The notes beneath the pieces were generated by a model. That model saw only the letters and a program-made list of their open reading frames with translations. It made no database searches and had not been told where the DNA came from. From Bolinopsis microptera (taxonomy: Eukaryota > Ctenophora > Tentaculata > Lobata > Bolinopsidae), in NCBI RefSeq assembly GCF_026151205.1, contig NC_087078.1, positions 11,889,118 to 11,949,117 on the forward strand: a stretch of DNA of 60,000 nt. Reading direction: 5' to 3'. Of this stretch, positions 36,441 through 47,200 are shown in pieces. The number at the start of each line of letters is the position of its first letter. Position 1 is the first letter of the stretch. The position numbers were made by a program, and so were the translations under genes.

Positions 36441-36772
36441 GCTTGACCATTGTTAAATATGGTCTGGCCGGCGCGCGCTACTTCGTAGCACTTGCCGTCG
36501 GGTATAACATTTCTTAACGGGTGATACTCGTAAAATATTTGTTCCATATAGGACTGTCGACGAGTCCAACTCGGCGCGCGTCCTGGTAGGTTGTAAACAC
36601 TAACCTACAAATGACAAAACATTTCGAGAAGAAAGCGGCGCGCGCTACTTTGACGGATGTTACTCGTCTAAATTTCTTTGGCACGAGCTACGAAGTATAG
36701 CGCGCGCCGGGCCAGATCATTAACAATGGTCAAGCGCTACTTCGAAGAAATTTAGACGAGTAACATCCGTCA
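36441..36772. repeat. Interlocking inverted repeats (foldback DNA)
   Basis: Pair 1: 36441-36489 (GCTTGACCATTGTTA ... CTTCGTAGC) with 36687-36735. Pair 2: 36651-36678 with 36745-36772, a perfect 28-bp match (TGACGGATGTTACTCGTC ...). The order left1-left2-right1-right2 is interleaved rather than nested. GC-rich GGCGCGCGCTA cores sit inside. Just upstream, 36515-36610 is a copy of the dispersed repeat at 29595. Confidence 0.85.
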
Positions 36773-37564
36773 GGCGCCAGCTCAAGCCGTCTGTAGCTGT
36801 TTAAATTAAACCACCTCTAGTAACACCGCCAGCCAGTAAGTTTTGCTGGGATTATCATTACGTACGATTACAGATTAGTGATGCAGCATTTTAATTTTTA
36901 CCCTTCACATTAGAATAACCCCAATTCTGAATCCGTAAATTTTTTAAATTCAAATTACACTCAATTTCGCTCTGCAATATATAATATTAATAGTGATACA
37001 ATTCAGCAACCGATCAGATATTTGTACTTGTACATTGTAGGTTTATAACTTACCGCGACCGACCCGCGACCCGAGTGCCGAGCTGCATCTCGCGTACGTT
37101 CATTGTTTAACATTGCCGCAAACATTTATGGCCATGGGTATCATCCGTAAAACCAGATCACAGATATCCGGCCGAATTCGGTTCCGTTATGATCTGTTTC
37201 TTCAATATCCAGTTCCGGAAAATAATTACGTAATATGTACTGAACGACCCCTTGCACCTTGGCAGTTTACAATTTTACCCAGATCCAGAGAGTCCAGAGA
37301 CCGAGAGCGTGGGGTTGATACCAAAAAGCAGTAACTATAGAGCAGAGTATTACAAAAATCAGGCTGCTGAGTTGTGAGTATAGTAACTAATAAATACTCT
37401 ATTTCAAAAATAAGTAAATTCACTAGTGAACTTAACTGCATGGCGAAACTGAAAACTACACTACTATGCTTTGGCCTGGACAATTTATCCAATGGTAGAG
37501 AATTATAAAACTATAGGGTGGAGCTGGCCTTACCCGATTAGCACGGGAGAACTGATAAATCGAT

Positions 37565-37665
37565 ATCTCTTACCTGGGGACCCCAACCTATTATGTCCAT
37601 AAACATGTAGAAACATAAACGAATATAGATTTGGCAGAATGTCAGGCTGAGCGCCGCCCAGTAAG
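37565..37665 (+). repeat. Half copy of the 35316 element
   Basis: Shares CTTACC-GGGGACCCCA, a CATAAAC stretch, and TGTCAGGCTGAGCGCCGCCCAGTAAG with 35316-35400. There is no opposing terminal copy here. Confidence 0.7.
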
Positions 37666-37669
37666 ATAT

Positions 37670-39865
37670 CTCCTGTTCCTATGTTCAATGCCTCGATCAT
37701 CGATGCGAAATAAATACTGGTGCAACGTAACTGTCACATGTACAATGCAAATAAACCATTATCGATCGAGTCAATGTTTGTATTGCCATTGGTATAATGT
37801 TGGCAACACGTTGGTTTACGGAGACTGTTAAGTTAAGTTAAGCAAATTAAGTTCAAAGATTCTATTGTCTATGCACGAATTGATACGTTGCAAGACGATA
37901 CGTACACATTTTATTCAGTGTGTTTTTGGACGCTGATTCCGAATCACCCCCCATTACGTAGGATAAAAACTAAAAATGCTTCCATGGGCACATTATGATT
38001 AACAAATAAACAAACTGCAAGCACAACCAAACCGTATGAAGTATGATGGAATGGGTCATTCTCAGACCTGTATCAATCAGGACGCCCCGATAATATTAAT
38101 AACACAGAAAAAAACTTGAAGGGCACCTTAAACTTAAAGAAAAGAACAAGATGAAAGAAGTCCGTTTAACTAAGAGTTTACCGGCGATGAAAGGCTTGGT
38201 CCCCACATGACAACTACAAATACATCAGACCATATTTCATACTATATTTCATACTTTGGACTATGAAAACTCCCTTACCAATTGCGAGGTTATAGTCAAG
38301 AAGTTAGAAAAAACCCTGGAAATCAACAGCGTAAGTACTTAACCCGCGTGACCAGTGACGTAAGTTATAGTAATCAACTCTCGTGTGTGCGTGTATGTAA
38401 GGGAACACAGAACAGGAATTGCAGACTGCAGGATATAATACATAATATAACAGTAAGTGGGAAGTAGAGATTATACGTGCAGTACAAGTACAACGGAGAT
38501 AATGTTTTGTGTACTGCATGACATGTTATAAATATAATTTGTACGTTGCATATCGCGGTGAAGTTTTATCTAAATCTAATCTAATCAAGTCAAAGCCCAA
38601 CATTTGATTAAGATTATATTGGCTTATTGCCAATAATATTGGTGGTGCCATGACGTGGGGAGTATCGCGACAAAACTTCAACTGATATGCTCTGGTTATT
38701 TAATATTATGTGTTCGAGGGTCGGTCAACAGCTCAGAATTTGTTCAACAGACCAAGATAATCAAGAAACTATAGATGTCGTCCGCAAAACTAAACTGATT
38801 TGCGGGTAACGGTTACAAATATGAAGGTCTGCAGTATGCAGAGTGCAGAGCGGTTAAAGGTGATGATATTGCACAATTTCAAATTGGTATACAACGCTAG
38901 AGACAACAATCCGCAAATATTTCTAACCGTTATTAAAGTATAAAGGTCAGAACATATTATTACCACCAGTCTTTTAACTTTTTAACTGCCATAAAGGTAA
39001 GGTGGGTATCGTTATACTGGTCTTAAGTTCTCACAATCTATGCGAAACAAATAATATAACTACAAGGTGACAAATAACAAGTCTTTTGACAACACCTCTA
39101 ATTCGGGTGTTTACAAATATCCCGACTCTCATCGTATTTGCTATTACTTAAAGACACTAGATCGAGTTGAGGGCAGTGTACCACTGGTACGGTAGAACAC
39201 ATTAAATTCATATTATCAGTAACTAGAGTCCGGATAGTGTACTACTATAACTAGTCTACAACTACAGACTAGGTAGTATATTATTACATCATCTTGCGGC
39301 GGAGAGCTTATTGATATTCTATTCTAGTGGCGGGCTGCAAATATAGTTATGTACGTGGTTAAACGTAGTGTGTAGTGATGAACAACGCTTCAGATTTAAT
39401 TCAAATAAACATCGTGAGTTAGCGAAAATGAAAGAAGTTGGCGATTAAAATGTGTTTTAACTAATAAAAGTAGGGGCTTCATCTTAAGATGCTGCAATAT
39501 GGAACAATATTACAACGCCCAAATATAGCTACCGAGTTATTTTGCTACGATCACAAGAATTAAAGTTTAAAACATCTGCAAGTCTCCTTAATTTTTGTAG
39601 CTCAAAATAATCCTACAAGATCATCCTATTTTTGGAGATACAGATTGGAATCAGAATAGCAGCCCCTATAAATCATCATCGATGGGTTCAAAACGTTTTC
39701 AGATCTTTTAAACACAGTTATTGGCCAACATTAACATATCTCCTTGCGGCAACTTTTGATGTTTTCTGGTTAAACATCTTAAGCGTTGTGTGCCGACAAA
39801 TAAGAGGACACTTATTCAACATTCCATGTTAGTATAATAATTCTCATGGAGAGTTAATGGTTTTA
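37670..39865. other. Gene-free stretch
   Basis: A short copy of the 21175/32247 dispersed repeat lies at about 37920-37985. Otherwise nothing is recognised. The frames at 38282-38467 and 39632-39832 lack domains and splice context. Confidence 0.45.
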
Positions 39866-40449
39866 AAAATATTGGGGGGGGTGTAACCCAAAAAAACCCA
39901 ATCCCAGTATGACCTTTTTCAGGGTAGGAGTTGGGTTTTTTTGGGTTTTTTTGGGTTTTTTACAAATTTTTCATTTGAAGGAAATAAAATCATGTAGGCA
40001 CCTAGCAAAACAATTATCAGTACAACATTACTGTTGTTGTTCATCACTACAACATCACAATAGATATAATCGCTTAAATATCACCCAAAAGCAGTATTTT
40101 ATTCACTGATGTGCTCAGAAGAAGTTGGCCATCCAGATATGATATCAGCCATATGTAATGCTCACTTCGATGGCCATGGCAAATTGAGTTAGTAGGGACG
40201 CAACTCACTGATGACCCCAACCCTGACCGCAACCGGTACGAGAGGAATAAAGCCTTTCTTCTCACCTTCATGATCTCTGTTTCCGTTTTCCTGATCATCC
40301 GCTTAACGAGAAACCATGCTCTATCTCCAACTGAAAGAATCTTGCAGTTACCATCAGCTGCGTGATCACATGTGATATTAAGTGATATCTTCGCTTGTTT
40401 ATGGCCCTGGAGTCGCTAAAATCTTGACTGGGATGGCATTCGATCTCGC

Positions 40450-40850
40450 CCTCCATTGAGGCAAACCTCAACAGCCGTATCATGATGCAGAGCATCACCA
40501 TACACAGTTACTATTTTCGCCCATTCCTCTGATGAGTCAATATCCTCCACTTCCTCTTCTTCATCATCTGTTTCCGCTTCGTCACTATCTGCTCCGTCGG
40601 AAGATGGTTGGAAAGCCTCTCCTTCAAAGTTACAGTGTTCTTATCGCATCATCAACATTTTTACAAGTAGGCAGGTGGTCTTTCAATGGTTGTGTGAAGC
40701 TTAGGTGGCCCAAGGCGTCACCGCTGGATAGAAGCTGGGTGGAAGCCCTGGTCTGATGTGAGCCTCCCAGAACTTTGAAAAGGGGTATCCTGCTGGTGCC
40801 CTCTTCCAGACACTCATCGGACAGCATGATGAAAGCCACTACCTCCACGT
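40450..40850 (-). pseudogene. Decayed unrecognised frame with acidic tail
   Basis: The minus-strand frame 40848-40630 reads like ordinary globular protein (for example LEEGTSRIPLFKVLGG, KDHLPTCKNVDDAI). After a frame change it continues into an acidic segment (SDEAETDDEEEEVEDIDSSE) and then SEEWAKIVTVYGDALHH. Its place just inside the hairpin terminal repeat suggests it may be the remains of that element's own protein, but I recognise no transposase motif. Confidence 0.35.
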
Positions 40851-42690
40851 GGTGAAGACTGGATACTGGACAGGGGGTCCAGGCTAAAGGCAGGACGGTC
40901 GACGGGAGACATTGAGCCCCGGAAGTTCAATAATTTGATCTATTGACTCCTTAACTCTTGGTCTACAAGAGGCTTTGAGACTCGTAAATCTTTACTGTGG
41001 ATTGCACAGTAGCTAAAGAGGTGTTGGCTGTTACCCTGTTCAACCTAGTCTACTATGACCCAGCTAGACTGGACCACAATCTGGTAGTCAGGATACGGCT
41101 CCCTATGCCCGGGGTACCGGGTAACGAGGTAGTCAGGGGAAGGGTTAGTCCCCGCTAAAGTGTAGCTCTGTTCTCACTCTCACCTCCTTATGCTTTGGGA
41201 TAAAATCGGAAAGTCCCACACTGGAGCAGGTGACGATTGGGTAAGGATTACAACTGATGCTGTTTGGTAGAAAAAGGAAGTGTCACATTTGTCTTGTATA
41301 GCATATGTTCGTGCAATTACATGCTCAAGATACCCAAGATATTATGGTGAGAGTTAAAGATGGCTTTTGTTCAAGCGGATTGCCTTAACCTCTTACTCTT
41401 TTAGTGGCGCAAGAGTTAAGGACACAATCCACTGCCAATGTGCAGGGGACTGCACAGGATTGTGAGCCAACTGAAAAGTCAAGATGAATCTTATCAACAG
41501 CTTAAGGGTTAAAGCCCCTTATTTTTCTAGTGGAAGTGGTTGCCGGGGTAATTACGCTGCTATTACAGAAGCTGATAACTCGGTCTCCACAGACCACAAC
41601 ACGACAACCTATTTCTACAGAAAGTCAAACAAGAAAACATCAAAAAAATATTCAGAACATCAATTGTATTGTATCATGTAAAAGGACTGCTAAGGTTAGC
41701 ACATTTAACATAAGAACAGCCAGAGAACAGCACAAACGCATCGAACTTGCAGAACTATTTTCTCGAATCAAACTGCACATCCTTGGCCTGCAAGAACATC
41801 ATGTAGTGCATTCTGAGCCTACCAGTGGAGAAACGTGGAGAAACGCAGCTGGCGCTTCTAATGGGAGAGTAGGAATCATCTTGACGAGGACAGCATATGA
41901 GGCTATTTAAGTCTTATAAAATCTTACAGCGCAAGGATCCTCACCATGTCTTTCAATGGAAAGCGCAGGCTCACTGTCATCACATGCTACAGTCCTACAG
42001 AAGCCTCATCTGATGAGGAGGCAGAAAATCTCTTTTGTCTAAAACCAAGCATCTTACTGTTAATTTAGTAGAAGAGGAGCCACACACAATAACTTCTAAG
42101 GACGGACATGCCTTAGAGGAAGTTGAGGATTTTTTCTACCCAGGAGCCTGGATAAGTACAACAGAGCACGACTTTAGGGTACGCAAGGCCAAGGCATGGG
42201 CTGCCTACCACAAAATGAAGGCTATATGGAGGTCCAATTTGCGCCGAGATTTAAAGATCCGTCTGTTTCAAGGCTACAGTTGAATCAATCTTCCTGTATG
42301 GAACGGAAACGTGGACAATGACAGAATCTTTGAAAAGAATAGACGGATGTTACAGTAAAATGCTTTGGATGGCCCTAAACGTGGACTGGAGAGAACATCG
42401 CACCAACAAAGAGGTCTTTAAATCACTCCCAAGAGTTAGTTCGAAGATACAGGCCAGAAGAATGAGGTCGGCTGGGCAGCGATATGATGACCTGGCAGTA
42501 CACCAATTTCTCCTTCGGGAACCTAGCCATGGGACCAGAGGGAGGGGCAGAACACCGCTCACTTTCGTCGATAACCTAATAAGTGACACCGTACTCAAGA
42601 ACACTGGGGAGATTAAGGAGCTTATGGCGGACAGAAAGCTTTGGAGACACATCATTGAGACTCGGACTCTGAAGCCGCCTTAAGTCAAGT
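40850..42690 (+). mobile_element. LINE 4: endonuclease start and ORF2 C-terminus, middle deleted
   Basis: The plus-strand frame 41690-41910 starts the endonuclease-exonuclease-phosphatase domain (TFNIRTAR, ILGLQEHHVVH); after a frame change it continues (TVITCYSPTEASSDEEAE). At about 42037 the sequence jumps directly to the far C-terminal region of the reverse transcriptase ORF (KTKHLTVN, YPGAWISTTEHD, then after a frameshift FLYGTETWTMTESL, ARRMRSAGQRY, GRGRTPLTFVDNL) and a stop at about 42683. The whole catalytic RT, including YADD, is missing, so the copy is dead. The sequence at about 40840-41480 is probably its 5' UTR. Similar EN plus tail proteins occur in RTE/Nimb-like LINEs; the clade is uncertain. 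Confidence 0.7.
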
Positions 42691-43092
42691 AATTTAAGTC
42701 ATGTGCTTTGACTTGCCCTTGACCTTCGTCATAGCCTCCTTCCATGACAGGAGAACACATTTGCCACATTTGGCACATTTCCACTTTGTGCATTCATATG
42801 GATTATATCTCGATGATCGAGACATCCTGTTTGCTATCGTGATAACATACTATCAATATAAACACACTCATATACTATGTAAACTATCTATTAAGTTAAG
42901 ACATGAGAACAACACGTAGGTAAGACTCAGTGGGAAATAATTCACATTCAATACAATTAATGAAATGGCTAGAATTTTGTTTAAATTTTGTTGAAAAAAC
43001 CCAAAAAAAACCAAAAAAACCCAATCCCAGTATTACCTTTTCTTGGGTAGGAGTTGGGTTTTTTTGGGTTACACCCCCCCCCCCAATATTTT

Positions 43093-43440
43093 AAAATGTG
43101 GACACAGATTAATGGTAAAATTTTGAATTTACGTCAATTCTATGATAAATTAAATTCAAAACCATACTCGTTGATGCATCTTGTAAAATTCTAACCCAGT
43201 ATCAAAAAGAAAAGTCAACAAAAGGGCCGTCAATTTGTAGATCATAATTTGCTATCAGCCGAAAAAGTAGTGATCCCTGCATTCATAAATTAAATATTGA
43301 AAGTAAAAGCCATTAAAATTGAGCCACCTTAAACTTTAAAAACATAAAATTTTCAAAAACATTTTGGACTCGAAAAGAACGCAATATAAACGTAATAATA
43401 ATATAAAACTTACCTAGGCCTAAGAGCTAACTCTATCTAA
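43093..43440. other. Gene-free spacer downstream of RANBP2
   Basis: AT-rich, no gene or clear repeat recognised. Confidence 0.5.
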
Positions 43441-43441
43441 C

Positions 43442-43447
43442 TTTATT
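43442..43447 (-). terminator. Candidate poly(A) signal of RANBP2
   Basis: AATAAA on the minus strand, about 180 bp past the RANBP2 stop codon. It is the first such hexamer seen downstream. The cleavage site cannot be located by eye. Confidence 0.5.
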
Positions 43448-43625
43448 TTCTAGAAGATCTTCTCAAAATCTTCTCTCTTGTGATAGACTCATCACATCGT
43501 AGATATCACAAAGTTATCAAATCTCAGGATTATTTCCCAGGTTTGTCTTTGTTCTTCGTGTAACTCAATCTCTAAGTTTCTCGTAGCCTAGGAAATGAAA
43601 CTGCTCCTCTATAATTTCTTCACAC

Positions 43626-44200
43626 TTAATCTTCTTGGATCGCATTATAATTATTGTTATCGTCGTAGTCATCGTAGTCCTCTTCGTCATACTCATAATC
43701 TTCTTCATAGTTTTCATAGTCATCACCATACTCCGCTGATTTAGCAGGAAGTGATGGCATTGGTGGACTAGCAAATGGGTTGACGGGAGCTGTAACTGTT
43801 TGTTGGGTTGCAGCTGGACTCTGACCAGAGCTTCTTAAGAATATGTTCTCTTCAACCGGGGCTGATTTAAGAAAAATGTTTTCAGTATTTTTTGATTTCA
43901 AAAAAATATTGTCAGTACTTGTAGTTGTGTTGCCCTGTATAAAGATATTGGTATTGCCAGATGTTGGCTGATTTTTCAGGAAAACGTTGCTGTTTGCGGG
44001 AGGGGTTGTGAAAGGTGATGGGCTAGGACTGTTCCCAAACAAATTGGTTCCCTGCGAGACAGAGGTGAAAGAGTTCACCGGACTGTTACTAATACCAAAA
44101 CTAAAAGGGCTGGCTAGTTGAGATGAAGGGTCTAAAGCAGGAATGACATCATGTACGGCAGGAGGGGAGGGAGAGTTGTTGAGATTGTTATCAGAAGTCA
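43626..44200 (-). other. RANBP2 C-terminal FG-poor NxFL region and acidic tail
   Basis: Only two FG dipeptides are seen (FSFGISN, NLFGNS). In their place are spaced N-x-F-L/I-K/Q motifs: NVFLKN, NIFIQG, NIFLKS (twice), NIFLRS. Then come a PVNPFASPPMPSLP stretch and a Tyr/Asp/Glu tail ending NAIQED before TAA. The protein ends here with no cyclophilin domain. The last exon is 1,334 nt. Confidence 0.85.
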
Positions 44201-47200
44201 CATCACCAACCACATCAGTCTCATCCTCATCACACCCTACACAACCACTACAACTTTCTTTATGCTCGTAATTAAAGAACCCTTTCGGGAGCGAAAGTTC
44301 TGATTCCTTGGCCTGTTTGTCAGCTGATGGTAACACTTCCTTGATGATTTCCACGCTGGTGTCTTGGGGAGCAATGGGAGCAGCGTCCTGAGACTCATTC
44401 AGGATCTCGTGACTGTACTCCTCAAACTCCTGCTTAAGATTCGCACAAATGTTGTGCGGTCTGGTTTCTGGCGCTTCTTTTTTGGGCGTTTCTTGGAGTT
44501 CTGGCTCTGACTCTGGAGGTTCAGGAGTCATTCCTTCAAGTATCTCCGGAGACTGTTGGAAAGAAACAGATTTGCCTGGGGTTTTGATGCTTGGACTCTC
44601 TTTTCTGGGACTACCAGCCGCCAACAAGCTCACTAACTTGTGGTTAACTATGTGACCATGCATCTCCTTGGAACAGTTCATGAAAACCCCCCTGAACCTC
44701 TCCCTCTCCTCATCGTTTAGAAACTCAACCATGAACCTCCTCGGAAGGGGTGTCTCCGGATCGGTATAGTCAATGGGAACAAACCAGCACAACTTGGTGG
44801 AGCTGGGGACAAGTTCCACATACATGCCACCCTCGATAGCGTGAGAGGCGCGGAGTGTTTGGTAGGAGGAGTCGTGGAAGATAACGCGGAATTGTGTTCT
44901 GGAGAGAGAAGATAGGACGGAGAGGCTGCCTTTTCCTTGTTCGATATAGTCGCGTCTCCCTGAAGGATTATAGCACTGATAAACTCAGTTAAACTCATTT
45001 ACATGACCGGGTCGATGGAAATTTCAAGTTGATATGTTTGTATCATTTTGAAAAACAGTCGAAATGCTTTCATTACAGTACGAGAAAGGGAAACTAGATG
45101 AACTAACTTGTATCGAATAGGAAGAGGGTAGCGTATCCTCCATAGATTCGTTTCTCCTCCTCTTCGTCTCCCTCTACTGGCCCCTTCTTTATTGGAGAAA
45201 AGAACTGGCCCTGAGGAAAGTAGAAGTTTAAATACCTAGGTTACAACAAAGTAACATTCTAAGTTCGGTGTACTATTTCAATACTATCTCTGTGGTAAAA
45301 ACAGAACTGAAAATGTAAGTCTACCAATACTTGAGTTGTTTCAATGTAGGATTTGTAGTAATAATTAGGAGTAACAGTTATTTAGAAGTTTTTAGAATAC
45401 TTTTGTTTTTTAAGGCAGTATATAATATGTAAAATAGGGTGTTAGCGTGTACTAGCAGAGTGTATTTAGTTAACGGTTTCAGTAGAATTGCTATGGTAAC
45501 GCGGACGGGACAAATAAATCAAGGTAAATAATGACATGACCGACGATTAGAGTTCAGCACCACCAAGCAATCAAAATGTAACAAGCTACAGGGTGTCCCA
45601 AAAAAAGGAGACCGAGTGATTAGAGTTATTAACTTAAGAACTCTTCGAGAATGTTATTTATCATTTACAGTGGCTCTAGGGCCATGACCTACAGACGTCG
45701 TGAGAAATTTGCAGACACCTAGTCTATTCAAAATTGAACGAGCTAGATTCTGAAATAATGAAAATACCCGTACGCTTAGATCCCATGATTTTTTTTATTT
45801 CTCTTAAAATTATTTTGCTATTTACATTATCAATGCCATCATTATTGTTTCATTTGCCACAAAATAATATGATTTGCCAACTCAATCCACAGAAAGATAA
45901 CGTAAACAAAGCAGCGTTAACAGGATCCCCCTACCAACAGGATGCAACACTCAATCATCAAGCGAACACTCCAAAACATCGCCGAGTGAAAATATTTGGA
46001 TCGAGAAATATACCTTGTCATCCTCTTCTTCTATATCTTTGGGCCACAAATAGTCGTAGAGGGGTTTCTCTGAAACTGGCTCATTTGGGTCGGATCTACC
46101 GCAACCTACGTAGTTATCTTCTTCATCCTCCTCTTCTTCTTGGTAGTCTGAAACGGAACTGTTAACTTCTGCTACATACTATTGACTTGTTGACTAAAAA
46201 CGATCGTTAAACTGTCAGTGATAGATTAGGGAGGAGTGCTTTAAATCATCATATCCATCATAGGCTTTTTAGAATTTCTTGGATTATATATGTGAAAAAT
46301 ATTCCAAAAGTTTTTATATTTTCGTGAGGGCTTCTATACTCACTAATTTCTCGGATATCGTCCAAATCAGGGCTCCCTGAATTCAACAACTGAATGACGA
46401 AAATAACTAAAACTGAAACTTCCTCGGATATATAACGAAGAGCAGTTCACAACAACGCCCCTAGCTATTCCCTAAGAATAATGTCTACTCACATATCTCC
46501 TGGATATCATCTAGGTCAGGGCACCCGACACAACCCGCACACGGCTTGTCAGGGATATCGTAAAAGTTTGGTGGAAGCTTGAACAGCTCTGCCTTGACCT
46601 TATCTCGGGCTGGCTTCTCGTATGTAACCGTTATTGATTTGTCGCCCTCTGAAATAAGATGTTTATTAGAAAGAACTGATCAACGGTTTTTTATCGTCAA
46701 GAAAGTCTAAGCATGCCGAAAACCATGAGGGTCAAAAATGAAAATGTCTTCGTTTTTGAAGCCATGTCAAATATTTAATTCATAGTCTTTCTAAATCTAA
46801 TTAGAAATCCACTGATTTTTATTGTCCCATCAATCACTGCTTGCAATAGGAAACAAAGCCTCAAGATTTTCATCTGTATTGGATTATTGCTGCCGAAGTA
46901 GTATTCAAATTCGAACAAGTTTTTCTGGTTTTTGTTGAAATTACTGAAAGTATCACATACACAGACTTATAAAGGTTTGGAATAATTTTTAAATAACTTA
47001 ATAAAACTTTGTAACTTACTTTTTACAATGTATTCTTGTGTAAATTTGTATGGTTATATAGTAGTGTTGAAAGTATTAAAATACTTGAATACTTTTAATA
47101 CTTTCAACACTACTATATAACAAATAATTTGAGATCATGAATACGATGTTGTAACATTGAAACGTTGAGTAATTCCTTTCCTGATAAGAGCATTTTTCCT

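Larger units (their letters stand above)
39868..43092. mobile_element. 3.2-kb composite bounded by G-rich hairpin terminal repeats
   Basis: Left end about 39870-39964 and right end about 42993-43090. The outermost blocks AATATTGGGGGGG-TGTAACCCAAA are inverted with respect to each other. The inner block CAATCCCAGTAT-ACCTTTT ... GGGTAGGAGTTGGG is in the same orientation at both ends. Each end can itself fold, AACCCAAAAAAACCCAA pairing with TTGGGTTTTTTTGGGTT. An AT-rich TTTAAAA borders both outsides and could be a target duplication. The interior carries a decayed minus-strand frame (40450-40850) and an internally deleted LINE (40850-42690). Confidence 0.7.

Noticed and set aside
45734-46165. 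143-codon plus-strand open frame
   Set aside because: Its second half is antisense to RANBP2 exon 25 and its first half is intron; no domain recognised.
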